Origin: Oscillospiraceae bacterium | Lineage (GTDB): Bacteria > Bacillota > Clostridia > Oscillospirales > Acutalibacteraceae | Length of the DNA stretch: 14,421 nt | Assembly (NCBI GenBank): GCA_902766855.1 | Contig: CACXFE010000094.1 | Span: 1-14,421 of the forward strand | Direction of reading: 5' to 3' | Shown here: in pieces, positions 1-5,929 of the stretch | Numbering within the stretch: position 1 is the stretch's first letter | How the letters are laid out: each line of letters opens with the position of its first letter | The notes under the pieces: model-generated | The model's database searches: none | Told to the model about the DNA's origin: nothing | The model's input: only the letters and a program-made list of their open reading frames with translations | Translations under genes and position numbers: made by a program

Positions 1-938
1 CCGAGGCGCGTCAACCGTTCCAGTTCTTTCTTGTCGGCGATAATACGGTCATGCTCCTGCCTGATGGGGGCAAGGGCGTCCGCCACCACTTCGCCGACGG
101 CCAGCTTGAACTCGCCGTATCCTTTGCCTTCAAATTCGCTTTCCACTTCGGCGGTGGTTTTACCGGTCACCGCGGAATAAATGGAAATCAGGTTGGAAAC
201 GCCGGGTTTCTCAGGCGAATAGCGTACAGCGGTATCCGAATCGGTCACCGCGCGCTTGAATTTGCGGATAATGGTATCCCGGTCATCAAGAATGGCGACC
301 CACGCGTTGGCATTTTCATCGGATTTCGACATCTTTTTGGCGGGATCCTGTAAAGACATGATGCGCGCGCCGGCTTTGGGAATATAAGCGTCCGGCACGG
401 TGAAAACATTTCCGTATATATTATTGAAGCGAATGGCAATGTCCCTTGCAATTTCAAGGTGCTGCTTCTGATCCGCCCCGACCGGCACCAAATCGGATTG
501 ATAGAGCAGAATATCCGCCGCCATCAAAACCGGGTAGGAGAACAGACCCACATTGATGTTTTCGGGGTGTTTGGCGCTTTTGTCTTTAAACTGCGTCATA
601 CGGGACATTTCCCCGAACTGCGTGTAACAAGAGAGCAGCCATGCAAGCCCCGCGTGCTCCGGCACATGGGATTGCACAAATACGGTGTTTTTTTCGGGAT
701 CGATCCCGAGGGCAAGCAATAAAGCAAAGGTGGAATAAATCTGGCGGCGGAACTGAGCGGGCTCCTGCCGCACGGTGATGGCGTGCAGATCCGCCACCGC
801 GTAGGTGCAATCAAACTCGCCTTGCATCGCCACCCAGTTTTTCAATGCACCGAGATAATTGCCGAGCGTTAAAAGACCGCTTGGCTGTATACAACTGAGC
901 ACCCGCTTTTTCGGGGCTTCCTGAATAGGTTCACACAC
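1..938 (-). CDS. trpS: Tryptophanyl-tRNA synthetase, C-terminus cut by window edge
   Basis: Cytoplasmic class I aminoacyl-tRNA synthetase that charges tRNA-Trp with tryptophan using ATP. I translated this frame directly; it starts at GTG (938-936) and has no ATG near the N-terminus. The class I signature appears as PSGLLTLGNYLGA (residues 19-31; TLGN replaces HIGH), and the second as KKMSKSDEN, with KMSKS at residues 202-206. Between them are the Rossmann-fold blocks typical of TrpRS, including LLYQSDLVPVGADQKQHLE. The window ends after 312 codons; family members run about 325-340 residues, so only a short C-terminal piece is missing. A purine-rich GGCGG lies 8 bases before the GTG. The gene has its own promoter just after the mutY stop, giving a leader of only about 25 bases, which leaves no room for a T-box. 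Identification is firm; the exact start is good but unproven. Confidence 0.96.
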   Translation of the reverse strand, partial: MCEPIQEAPKKRVLSCIQPSGLLTLGNYLGALKNWVAMQGEFDCTYAVADLHAITVRQEPAQFRRQIYSTFALLLALGIDPEKNTVFVQSHVPEHAGLAWLLSCYTQFGEMSRMTQFKDKSAKHPENINVGLFSYPVLMAADILLYQSDLVPVGADQKQHLEIARDIAIRFNNIYGNVFTVPDAYIPKAGARIMSLQDPAKKMSKSDENANAWVAILDDRDTIIRKFKRAVTDSDTAVRYSPEKPGVSNLISIYSAVTGKTTAEVESEFEGKGYGEFKLAVGEVVADALAPIRQEHDRIIADKKELERLTRL

Positions 939-969
939 TGTTATGACCGCCTTTAATTGATATGTTTGT

Positions 970-998
970 ATTATAGCACAAGAAAAACGGTTTGACAA
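970..998 (-). promoter_or_regulatory. Sigma-A promoter for trpS
   Basis: On the minus strand, -35 TTGTCA (998-993) and -10 TATAAT (975-970) are separated by exactly 17 bases. The predicted transcription start is near 963, about 25 bases before the trpS GTG. The -35 box sits only a few bases after the mutY stop codon (1004-1002), so trpS can be expressed independently of mutY. Confidence 0.85.
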
Positions 999-1001
999 GT
1001 A

Positions 1002-2081
1002 TTATTCCGTCAGGCGTTTTTTGTAGAAAGCGAAAGCCGTGGGAATGGCATACCCTTCCGCAATTTCGGCGGCGGTTTTCCAAAGAAAACCGTTTTGGGG
1101 CGCGGCACATTCCACCCGATACCCGATCATCTGCCATTCCACATGGGTAAAGATATGTTTTGCCTCACCGCATGGCGCGATTGATAATACTCGCAATCCT
1201 TCTTTTTGTAAAAACGCCGCCGCTTCTTCGGGCGAAAGGCGCCCTTCGGTATTGGGCAGTTCCCAAAGCCCGGCCAGCAACCCCTTCTCCTGCCGTTTGC
1301 GCAAGGCAAAACGACCGCTTTCAGAAAGTAAAAAAACCGTTTTTTGCAGAACGCGCCGCTCTTTTTTAGGGCTTTTGACCGGGTATTGCAGCACCGCGTT
1401 TTCCCGATAAGCAAGGCAGAGTGAAGCGAGGGGGCATTCCGCACAGCGGGGAAGGGCGTTGGGCAGGCAAACCGTTTCACCGAGTTCCATGATCCCTTGT
1501 GTGAGATCGCCCGCATCCCGCCCGGTGGGATATATGCTCCGCAAACTTTCGGTTACCGCTCTTCTGGTGGCGGGTTGCATAATATCGTCCTTACAAGCGG
1601 TCAACCGCGTAAAAACCCGCAGAACATTGCCGTCTACCGCCGGTTCGCTTTTTCCGTAGGCGATCGAAGCGATCGCCCCGGCGGTATAGTCCCCGATGCC
1701 GGGCAGTTTCCGCAGTTGTGCCGCGGAATCGGGAAGCGTGCCGCCGTAGGTTTGCACGATTTCTTTCGCCGCTTTTTTCAGGTTGCGCGCGCGGCTGTAA
1801 TACCCGAGGCCCTCCCAGGCTTTCAGCACGCGGTCTTCTTCCGCTTCGGCAAGGCTTTGCACGGTAGGGAAGGCGGCTAAAAATCGCTCGTAATACGGCA
1901 GTACCGCCTCAATGCGGGTTTGCTGCAACATGATTTCGGAAATCCAGACATGATAAGGGGTGGGATCCTCTCTCCACGGCATGGCGCGTTTATGGGCGCG
2001 ATACCATGCCAGCAGAAGGGAAAAAGCCTGCGGCGGCAGAGAATCATATGCGGTTTTGGCAAGATCATTTTGGCGCGGCAA
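1002..2081 (-). CDS. mutY: A/G-specific adenine DNA glycosylase MutY
   Basis: Base-excision-repair enzyme that removes adenine mispaired with 8-oxoguanine. The 359-residue length is normal. Visible in order: the glycosylase fold with SEIMLQQT (E49 matches the catalytic Glu), a helix-hairpin-helix LPGIGDYTAG (126-135), and AVDGNVLRV with the catalytic Asp at D150. A [4Fe-4S] cysteine set follows (C205, C213, C216, C222). The C-terminal NUDIX-like 8-oxoG recognition domain includes KGLLAGLWELPN and HIFTHVEW. The first cysteine gap is seven residues rather than the six of E. coli MutY. Start choice: TTG at 2081, preceded by GGAGG (2093-2089) with 7 bases between. The nearby ATG at 2086 is in another frame and too close to the SD. 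No convincing promoter lies between it and the upstream 113-residue gene (73-base gap), so the two are probably cotranscribed. Confidence 0.96.
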   Translation of the reverse strand: MPRQNDLAKTAYDSLPPQAFSLLLAWYRAHKRAMPWREDPTPYHVWISEIMLQQTRIEAVLPYYERFLAAFPTVQSLAEAEEDRVLKAWEGLGYYSRARNLKKAAKEIVQTYGGTLPDSAAQLRKLPGIGDYTAGAIASIAYGKSEPAVDGNVLRVFTRLTACKDDIMQPATRRAVTESLRSIYPTGRDAGDLTQGIMELGETVCLPNALPRCAECPLASLCLAYRENAVLQYPVKSPKKERRVLQKTVFLLSESGRFALRKRQEKGLLAGLWELPNTEGRLSPEEAAAFLQKEGLRVLSIAPCGEAKHIFTHVEWQMIGYRVECAAPQNGFLWKTAAEIAEGYAIPTAFAFYKKRLTE

Positions 2082-2154
2082 AGCATTTCCTCCGTTTCAG
2101 GGTATAAATCAAGCAGACCGCCGTAACGGACAGCCTGCCTGTCGTTTTTTCTGA

Positions 2155-2496
2155 TTATTCTTCGGGTGCGGCTTGAACCGGCGCATCTTCTTCGGAAGAT
2201 TGCGCTTCCGGCTCGCCGGAAGGCTCTTCCGCGGCGGTTTCTTCTTCGGGTGTTAATTCAATGAAATCGCATTCTTTCGCTTTGTCATCAAGCATTTGTT
2301 TGATTTTTGCCGCTCCGACAACCGCCGCCGCTCCCAGCGCCATGCCGAGAAGACCTGCCAGCGCGATAAAGGGCAGTTGTTGCTTTTTGCCCCGTGCAAT
2401 GCCTTGCTTGAAAGTGCCGGTTTTTTCCAGCAGTTTTTCAGGATTGTATTCTTTGGCGGCCTGAGCGATTTTTGCGTAATCCAAATTTTTAAACAT
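2155..2496 (-). CDS. Small single-pass membrane protein with acidic C-terminal tail, unknown function
   Basis: I do not recognise a characterised family. The 113-residue protein has three visible parts. An N-terminal polar segment (MFKNLDYAKIAQAAKEYNPEKLL) is followed by a basic stretch GIARGKKQQ. Next comes one hydrophobic, Ala/Gly-rich membrane segment (LPFIALAGLLGMALGAAAVV), and then a C-terminal tail of about 45 residues dominated by Glu, Ala, Pro and Ser. By the positive-inside rule, the basic side would face the cytoplasm and the acidic tail the outside, though this is inference. Start: ATG at 2496 with GGAGG 7 bases upstream. A longer in-frame reading begins with an Asn-rich stretch overlapping the -10 box and is rejected. 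It has its own promoter and lies upstream of mutY in the same direction. Confidence 0.75.
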   Translation of the reverse strand: MFKNLDYAKIAQAAKEYNPEKLLEKTGTFKQGIARGKKQQLPFIALAGLLGMALGAAAVVGAAKIKQMLDDKAKECDFIELTPEEETAAEEPSGEPEAQSSEEDAPVQAAPEE

Positions 2497-2541
2497 GGTA
2501 TTTCCTCCCACCGTATTGTTTCTGTTTATTCTATTGTTATT

Positions 2542-2570
2542 ATTATACACGAATCGGAGGAAAAATGCAA
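2542..2570 (-). promoter_or_regulatory. Probable promoter of the small membrane protein gene (and mutY)
   Basis: On the minus strand, -10 TATAAT (2547-2542) lies 17 bases downstream of a weak -35 TTGCAT (2570-2565). The expected start is near 2535, giving a leader of about 39 bases that ends in GGGAGG. The -10 is perfect; the -35 matches consensus at only three of six positions. Confidence 0.65.
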
Positions 2571-2589
2571 CAAAAAAGAGAAAAGAAGA

Positions 2590-4419
2590 TCACCGCATGG
2601 TGCGCATGGCGTTCAGAATGGCCAGCACCGCTACACCTACATCGGCAAAAATGGCGATCCACATATTGGCAAAGCCGAGTGTCGCCAGCAATAACACGGC
2701 CGCCTTCACCGAAAGCGCGAACACCACATTTTGCCGCGCGATCCGCATGGTTTTGCGGGCAATTTTGACCGCGGCGGGCACGCCGGACAGTTTATCATCC
2801 ATCAGCACCACATCCGCCGCTTCGATGGCCGCGTCGCTTCCGAGCGCCCCCATCGCAATACTGACATCCGCCCGTGCCAAAACCGGCGCGTCGTTGATCC
2901 CGTCACCCGTGAAAGCGGGTTTGGCACCGCCGGCAATCAATTCTTCGATCGCGTTTACTTTGTCTGCCGGGAACAATTCGGCACGGATTTGCGTGATTTG
3001 CAAAGCGTCTCCTACATATTGAGCAATTTCCCGCCGATCCCCCGTGAGCATGACCGTTTTGCGGATCCCCAGTTTTTGCAGCGCGGCGATGGCCGCCGGG
3101 GCGTCTTCCTTGATCTCATCGGTGATGACAAGACAACCGCAATACTGCCCGTCCCGCGCGAGATAGATCGCCGTGCCCGCAACGGAAGGCTCTGCCGGGG
3201 TAATGCCGATTTCCCGCATCAGGCGTGCGTTTCCGGCAAAAACGCGCCGTCCGTCGATCACGGCTTCGATGCCCTGGCCGGGGTGTTCGGTCATTCCCCG
3301 GATGCGCTCCCGGTCAAACGGTTCCGGATACGCCCGGGTGACCGAGCGTGCGATCGGGTGCGCGGAATGGCTTTCCGCCATCGCGGCAAGGCAAAGCAAT
3401 TCTTCCTCGCTCATCCCGACGGGCAGAACTTCCGTTACTACGAAATTTCCTTTGGTCAGCGTGCCGGTTTTATCAAAAACAAAAGTATCCGCCGCCGCCA
3501 ACTGCTCTAATTGGCGGGAGCCTTTGATCAAAATACCTTTTTTGGAAGCGCCGCCGATCCCTCCGAAAAAGGAGAGCGGCACCGAAATCACCAGTGCGCA
3601 GGGGCAGGAAACGACCAAAAAGATCAGCGCCCGCCTAAGCCAGCCGGCAAAACCGCCGACAAAGAGGGGCGGAATCACCGCCAAAAGAAGCGCCGCCCCC
3701 ACCACGCAGGGAGTGTAGTATTTGGCAAACCGGGTAATGAAGGTTTCGGTTTTGGCCTTTTTGGAAGAAGCGTTTTCCACCAGATCGAGAATTTTGGCTA
3801 CCATGCTGTCGGCATAAATGCTCTCGGTTTTTACTTCGATCAAACCGGTCAGATTCACGGAGCCGCTGATCACACGGTCGCCCGGTTGCTTTTCGAGCGG
3901 CAAACTTTCCCCAGTCAGTGCGGCGGCGTCAATGGCGGTATTGCCCGCGATGATCACACCGTCCAACGGAATTTTTTCGCCGGGGCGGATCAGAACGGTT
4001 TCTCCTACCGCTACTTCTTCGGGTGAAACGGTCATTTCCGCCCCTTCGCGCAAAACCACGGCGCTCTCCGGGCGGATCTCCATCAGTGCGGCGATATTGC
4101 GGCGGCTTTTGCCCACGGCAATGCTTTGGAACAATTCTCCCACTTGATACAGGAGCATAACCGCCACCGCTTCACGATTTTCGCCTAATGCGAAGGCGCC
4201 CAGGGTGGCAACGCTCATTAAAAACTGTTCATCGAATAACTGCCCGTGCAGGATATGGCGCACCGCCGTCCATAAAACATCGAAACCTACCGTTAAATAG
4301 GGGAGAAGGTAAAGCGCAAAACGGAGGACGGGGTTTTGGATCGGCAAACAGGAGACCGCAATCAGCAGAACGGTCGCCGCGCATATTTTGATCAGTCGCT
4401 TTTTTTGTTTCCGTGTCAT
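2590..4419 (-). CDS. P1B-type heavy-metal efflux ATPase (ZntA/CadA-like, Zn/Cd/Pb)
   Basis: Membrane ATPase that pumps soft divalent metals out of the cell. The 609 residues contain the full P-type core: TGES (169-172, actuator), CPC (272-274, membrane metal site) and DKTGT with phosphorylated D316. HP (354-355, P1B nucleotide domain), TGD (459-461) and GDGIND (505-510) follow. In the last two membrane segments K572 and D593 match the Lys and Asp that mark the Zn/Cd/Pb subgroup, so I infer that specificity rather than copper. Only about a dozen residues precede the first membrane span, so the usual N-terminal HMA domain is absent. Its place is taken by the separate HMA gene 10 bases upstream. 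It is the third gene of an arsR-HMA-ATPase operon; the SD is AGGAAG before ATG 4419. The exact metal is not decided by sequence. Confidence 0.94.
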   Translation of the reverse strand: MTRKQKKRLIKICAATVLLIAVSCLPIQNPVLRFALYLLPYLTVGFDVLWTAVRHILHGQLFDEQFLMSVATLGAFALGENREAVAVMLLYQVGELFQSIAVGKSRRNIAALMEIRPESAVVLREGAEMTVSPEEVAVGETVLIRPGEKIPLDGVIIAGNTAIDAAALTGESLPLEKQPGDRVISGSVNLTGLIEVKTESIYADSMVAKILDLVENASSKKAKTETFITRFAKYYTPCVVGAALLLAVIPPLFVGGFAGWLRRALIFLVVSCPCALVISVPLSFFGGIGGASKKGILIKGSRQLEQLAAADTFVFDKTGTLTKGNFVVTEVLPVGMSEEELLCLAAMAESHSAHPIARSVTRAYPEPFDRERIRGMTEHPGQGIEAVIDGRRVFAGNARLMREIGITPAEPSVAGTAIYLARDGQYCGCLVITDEIKEDAPAAIAALQKLGIRKTVMLTGDRREIAQYVGDALQITQIRAELFPADKVNAIEELIAGGAKPAFTGDGINDAPVLARADVSIAMGALGSDAAIEAADVVLMDDKLSGVPAAVKIARKTMRIARQNVVFALSVKAAVLLLATLGFANMWIAIFADVGVAVLAILNAMRTMR

Positions 4420-4429
4420 ACAGTACTTC

Positions 4430-4648
4430 CTATAAGAGAACGCGGCAGTCCGGCTCGATCGAGCGGCAGACTTTCACGGCTTGTTTCACAATTTGGTCGA
4501 AACGGTCATCATCCGCTTCGATGGTGAGTTTCTGCGTTAAAAAATTGACTTCGGCGTTGATCACACCGTCGATCTTCTTGATCCCTTCGGTCATTTTCGC
4601 GGCGCAATGTGCGCAATCCAGATCCTCTACTCGATAAATTTTTTTCAT
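4430..4648 (-). CDS. Free-standing heavy-metal-associated (HMA) domain protein
   Basis: A 72-residue soluble protein made of one HMA ferredoxin-like fold. The metal site is DLDCAHCA, with D11, C12 and C15. An acidic residue just before the first Cys is characteristic of Zn/Cd/Pb-type HMA domains such as that of ZntA, which agrees with the ATPase next door. Two further cysteines (C61, C68) lie in the tail, outside the usual site. The ATG (4648) overlaps the stop of the upstream repressor by four bases (ATGA), implying translational coupling. The ATPase starts 10 bases after this gene ends. It most likely acts as a detached metal-binding domain or metallochaperone that delivers metal to the ATPase; that role is inferred from position and motif. 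Confidence 0.9.
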   Translation of the reverse strand: MKKIYRVEDLDCAHCAAKMTEGIKKIDGVINAEVNFLTQKLTIEADDDRFDQIVKQAVKVCRSIEPDCRVLL

Positions 4649-5004
4649 TTTTCATTCGCCCTTTCTTCGGTTAAATGCTCATACCCTTGCCCGATAATGG
4701 TGCGGACATGGTCGTCTGCCAGGAAATAATAAATGGTTTTGCCTTCGCGGCGGCAATCTACCAATTTGTTTTGTTTCAACACTTTCAGTTGATGGGAAAT
4801 GGCGGATTGCGTCATATGCAGTAACTCTGCGATAGCACACACACATAACTCCGATTCGAATAACAAAAACAAAATACGCATCCGGGTGGTATCCCCGAAT
4901 AATTTAAAAAGGTCGGCAAGGTCGCTCAACATTTCCTCCCGCGGGAGATCGTGCAACACCGATTCTACCAACGCTTTATGATCATGCAGATGCTGTGCCA
5001 TCAT
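4645..5004 (-). CDS. ArsR/SmtB-family metal-sensing repressor (CadC/CzrA/ZiaR-like)
   Basis: Homodimeric winged-helix repressor predicted to leave DNA when Zn, Cd or Pb binds. From M at 5004 it has 119 residues. The helix-turn-helix is around AIAELLHMTQSAISHQLKVL (57-76). Two metal sites are visible. ELCVC (C54, C56) marks an alpha-3 site, with a His-rich N-terminus (HLHDH) as possible partner. D97-x-H99-x10-H110-x2-E113 is a complete alpha-5 site. Start choice: an ATG at 5016 would contain the SD itself. GGAGG (5014-5010) is 5 bases from ATG 5004 and 8 bases from ATG 5001, so one of these is the true start. It is the first gene of the efflux operon, directly behind its own operator, so autorepression is expected. 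Confidence 0.93.
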   Translation of the reverse strand: MMAQHLHDHKALVESVLHDLPREEMLSDLADLFKLFGDTTRMRILFLLFESELCVCAIAELLHMTQSAISHQLKVLKQNKLVDCRREGKTIYYFLADDHVRTIIGQGYEHLTEERANEK

Positions 5005-5016
5005 TTCAACCTCCAT

Positions 5017-5040
5017 TCATATGAATCATCATTCATATGA
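5017..5040. promoter_or_regulatory. Inverted-repeat operator of the metal-efflux operon
   Basis: Perfect 10-4-10 inverted repeat. The plus-strand left arm is TCATATGAAT (5017-5026), the spacer CATC (5027-5030), and the right arm ATTCATATGA (5031-5040). It resembles the AT-rich 12-2-12 repeats bound by SmtB/CzrA-type sensors. It overlaps the -10 box (5037-5042) and runs to within a few bases of the SD, so a bound repressor would block RNA polymerase. Confidence 0.88.
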
Positions 5041-5065
5041 TAAACTATTTTTATGCGTTTGTCAA
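5037..5065 (-). promoter_or_regulatory. Promoter of the arsR-HMA-ATPase operon
   Basis: On the minus strand, -35 TTGACA (5065-5060, perfect consensus) and -10 TATCAT (5042-5037) are separated by 17 bases. The predicted start near 5030 falls inside the operator spacer. It is divergent from the tepA promoter, with about 35 bases between the two -35 boxes. Confidence 0.88.
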
Positions 5066-5100
5066 TCCTTTTGTGAAAACTTTTTTCCGGCAGATAATAC

Positions 5101-5129
5101 TTGAAAAAAGGCGAAAAAAAATATATAAT
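5101..5129 (+). promoter_or_regulatory. Promoter of tepA (and ftsK)
   Basis: -35 TTGAAA (5101-5106), 17-base A-rich spacer, -10 TATAAT (5124-5129). The expected start is near 5136, about 50 bases before the tepA ATG. Confidence 0.8.
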
Positions 5130-5185
5130 GAACAGTAGGTATTGTTTTTGCGTTTTTTTCCATACTAAAAGTGGAGGGAAATGCA

Positions 5186-5866
5186 ATGAGTGATCAGGAA
5201 AACAAATCAGAAGAACGAAAAGCCGAACTGGAAGAATTAAAAGAATTGGGCGCCGCCTCCGCCTTGGGAGGCAGGCACAGAATTTTTTGTTTGACCGTGA
5301 TCGGGGAGATCGAAGGGCACAGTGTTTTGCCGGAGCAAAGCAAAACCACAAAATACGAGCATGTCATCCCGCAGTTGGTAGCGATCGAAGAAAGCCGGGA
5401 AATTGAGGGGCTTTTGATCATCCTGAACACCGTAGGCGGTGATGTGGAAGCCGGGCTTGCGATTGCGGAACTGATTTCGGGCATGAAAAAACCAACGGTT
5501 TCGTTCGTGTTGGGCGGCGGTCATTCGATCGGGGTGCCGCTGGCGGTTTCGGCAAAGCGATCATATATCGCGCCTTCCGCCACGATGACGATCCATCCGG
5601 TCAGAACCAACGGTCTTGTGATCGGTGTGCCGCAAATGATGAACCATTTTGCCCGTATGCAGGGGCGTATCACCGATTTTGTGGTGCGCAATTCCCGCAT
5701 TTCGGCAGAGCGGTTTACGGAACTGATGATGAATACCGGCGAAATGGTAACCGATGTCGGCTCGGTCTTATCGGGCGAGCAGGCAGCGGCGGAAGGATTG
5801 ATCGATCGGATCGGCACCCTGAGCAGTGTGATCGAAGGGTTGTATGAACTGATCGAAACCGGATGA
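5186..5866 (+). CDS. tepA: ClpP-like serine protease, TepA family
   Basis: ClpP/crotonase-fold protein of the TepA (YmfB) family, linked in Bacillus to protein export and sporulation. The 226 residues fit the family. After a charged N-terminus (about 28 residues, many Glu/Lys) comes the ClpP fold. It shows INTVGGDVEAG-type oxyanion-region sequence (NTVGGDVEAG, 81-90), GGHSIG with the candidate nucleophile S114, and TIHPVR with candidate H137. GLIDRIG near the C-terminus includes an Asp where ClpP has its third catalytic residue. Start: ATG 5186, with GGAGGG ending 7 bases upstream. An in-frame GTG at 5171 lies within that SD and is rejected. tepA directly before spoIIIE/ftsK is a gene order also known from Bacillus. 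The gap to ftsK is 63 bases with no U-tract terminator, so cotranscription is likely. Substrates are unknown. Confidence 0.9.
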   Translation: MSDQENKSEERKAELEELKELGAASALGGRHRIFCLTVIGEIEGHSVLPEQSKTTKYEHVIPQLVAIEESREIEGLLIILNTVGGDVEAGLAIAELISGMKKPTVSFVLGGGHSIGVPLAVSAKRSYIAPSATMTIHPVRTNGLVIGVPQMMNHFARMQGRITDFVVRNSRISAERFTELMMNTGEMVTDVGSVLSGEQAAAEGLIDRIGTLSSVIEGLYELIETG

Positions 5867-5867
5867 T

Positions 5868-5883
5868 CCGCGGCGTGCCGCGG
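5868..5883. repeat. Short GC-rich inverted repeat between tepA and ftsK
   Basis: CCGCGGC (5868-5874) and GCCGCGG (5877-5883) form a perfect 7-base inverted repeat with a 2-base centre, starting two bases after the tepA stop. No T-tract follows, so it is not a standard terminator. It may stabilise the 3' end of the tepA message or slow transcription into ftsK. Confidence 0.45.
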
Positions 5884-5929
5884 CATTCATTCGCCACCAT
5901 TTCGTCAGATTAAATAAAGGAGAACAGGA

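Noticed and set aside
2129..2150. GACAG / CTGTC hairpin followed by T6 on the plus strand, terminator-like.
   Set aside because: The stem is only five pairs and there is no plus-strand gene upstream to terminate; on the minus strand, where the genes are, no T-tract follows.
2590..2620. Possible terminator at the end of the metal ATPase gene: small CACC/GGTG hairpin followed by a pyrimidine-rich tract.
   Set aside because: The stem is only four pairs and overlaps the stop codon; the tract is interrupted. I could not support it as a defined terminator.
2565..2768. Plus-strand frame of 67 codons with GGAGG four bases before its ATG.
   Set aside because: It is antisense to the 3' end of the metal ATPase gene, its protein is rich in Trp, Arg and Pro with no recognisable domain, and no promoter is seen. 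The SD-like string is likely chance.
5005..5016. ATG at 5016 as the start of the ArsR-type repressor.
   Set aside because: The SD GGAGG would lie inside the coding region; ATG 5004 or 5001 have it at proper spacing.
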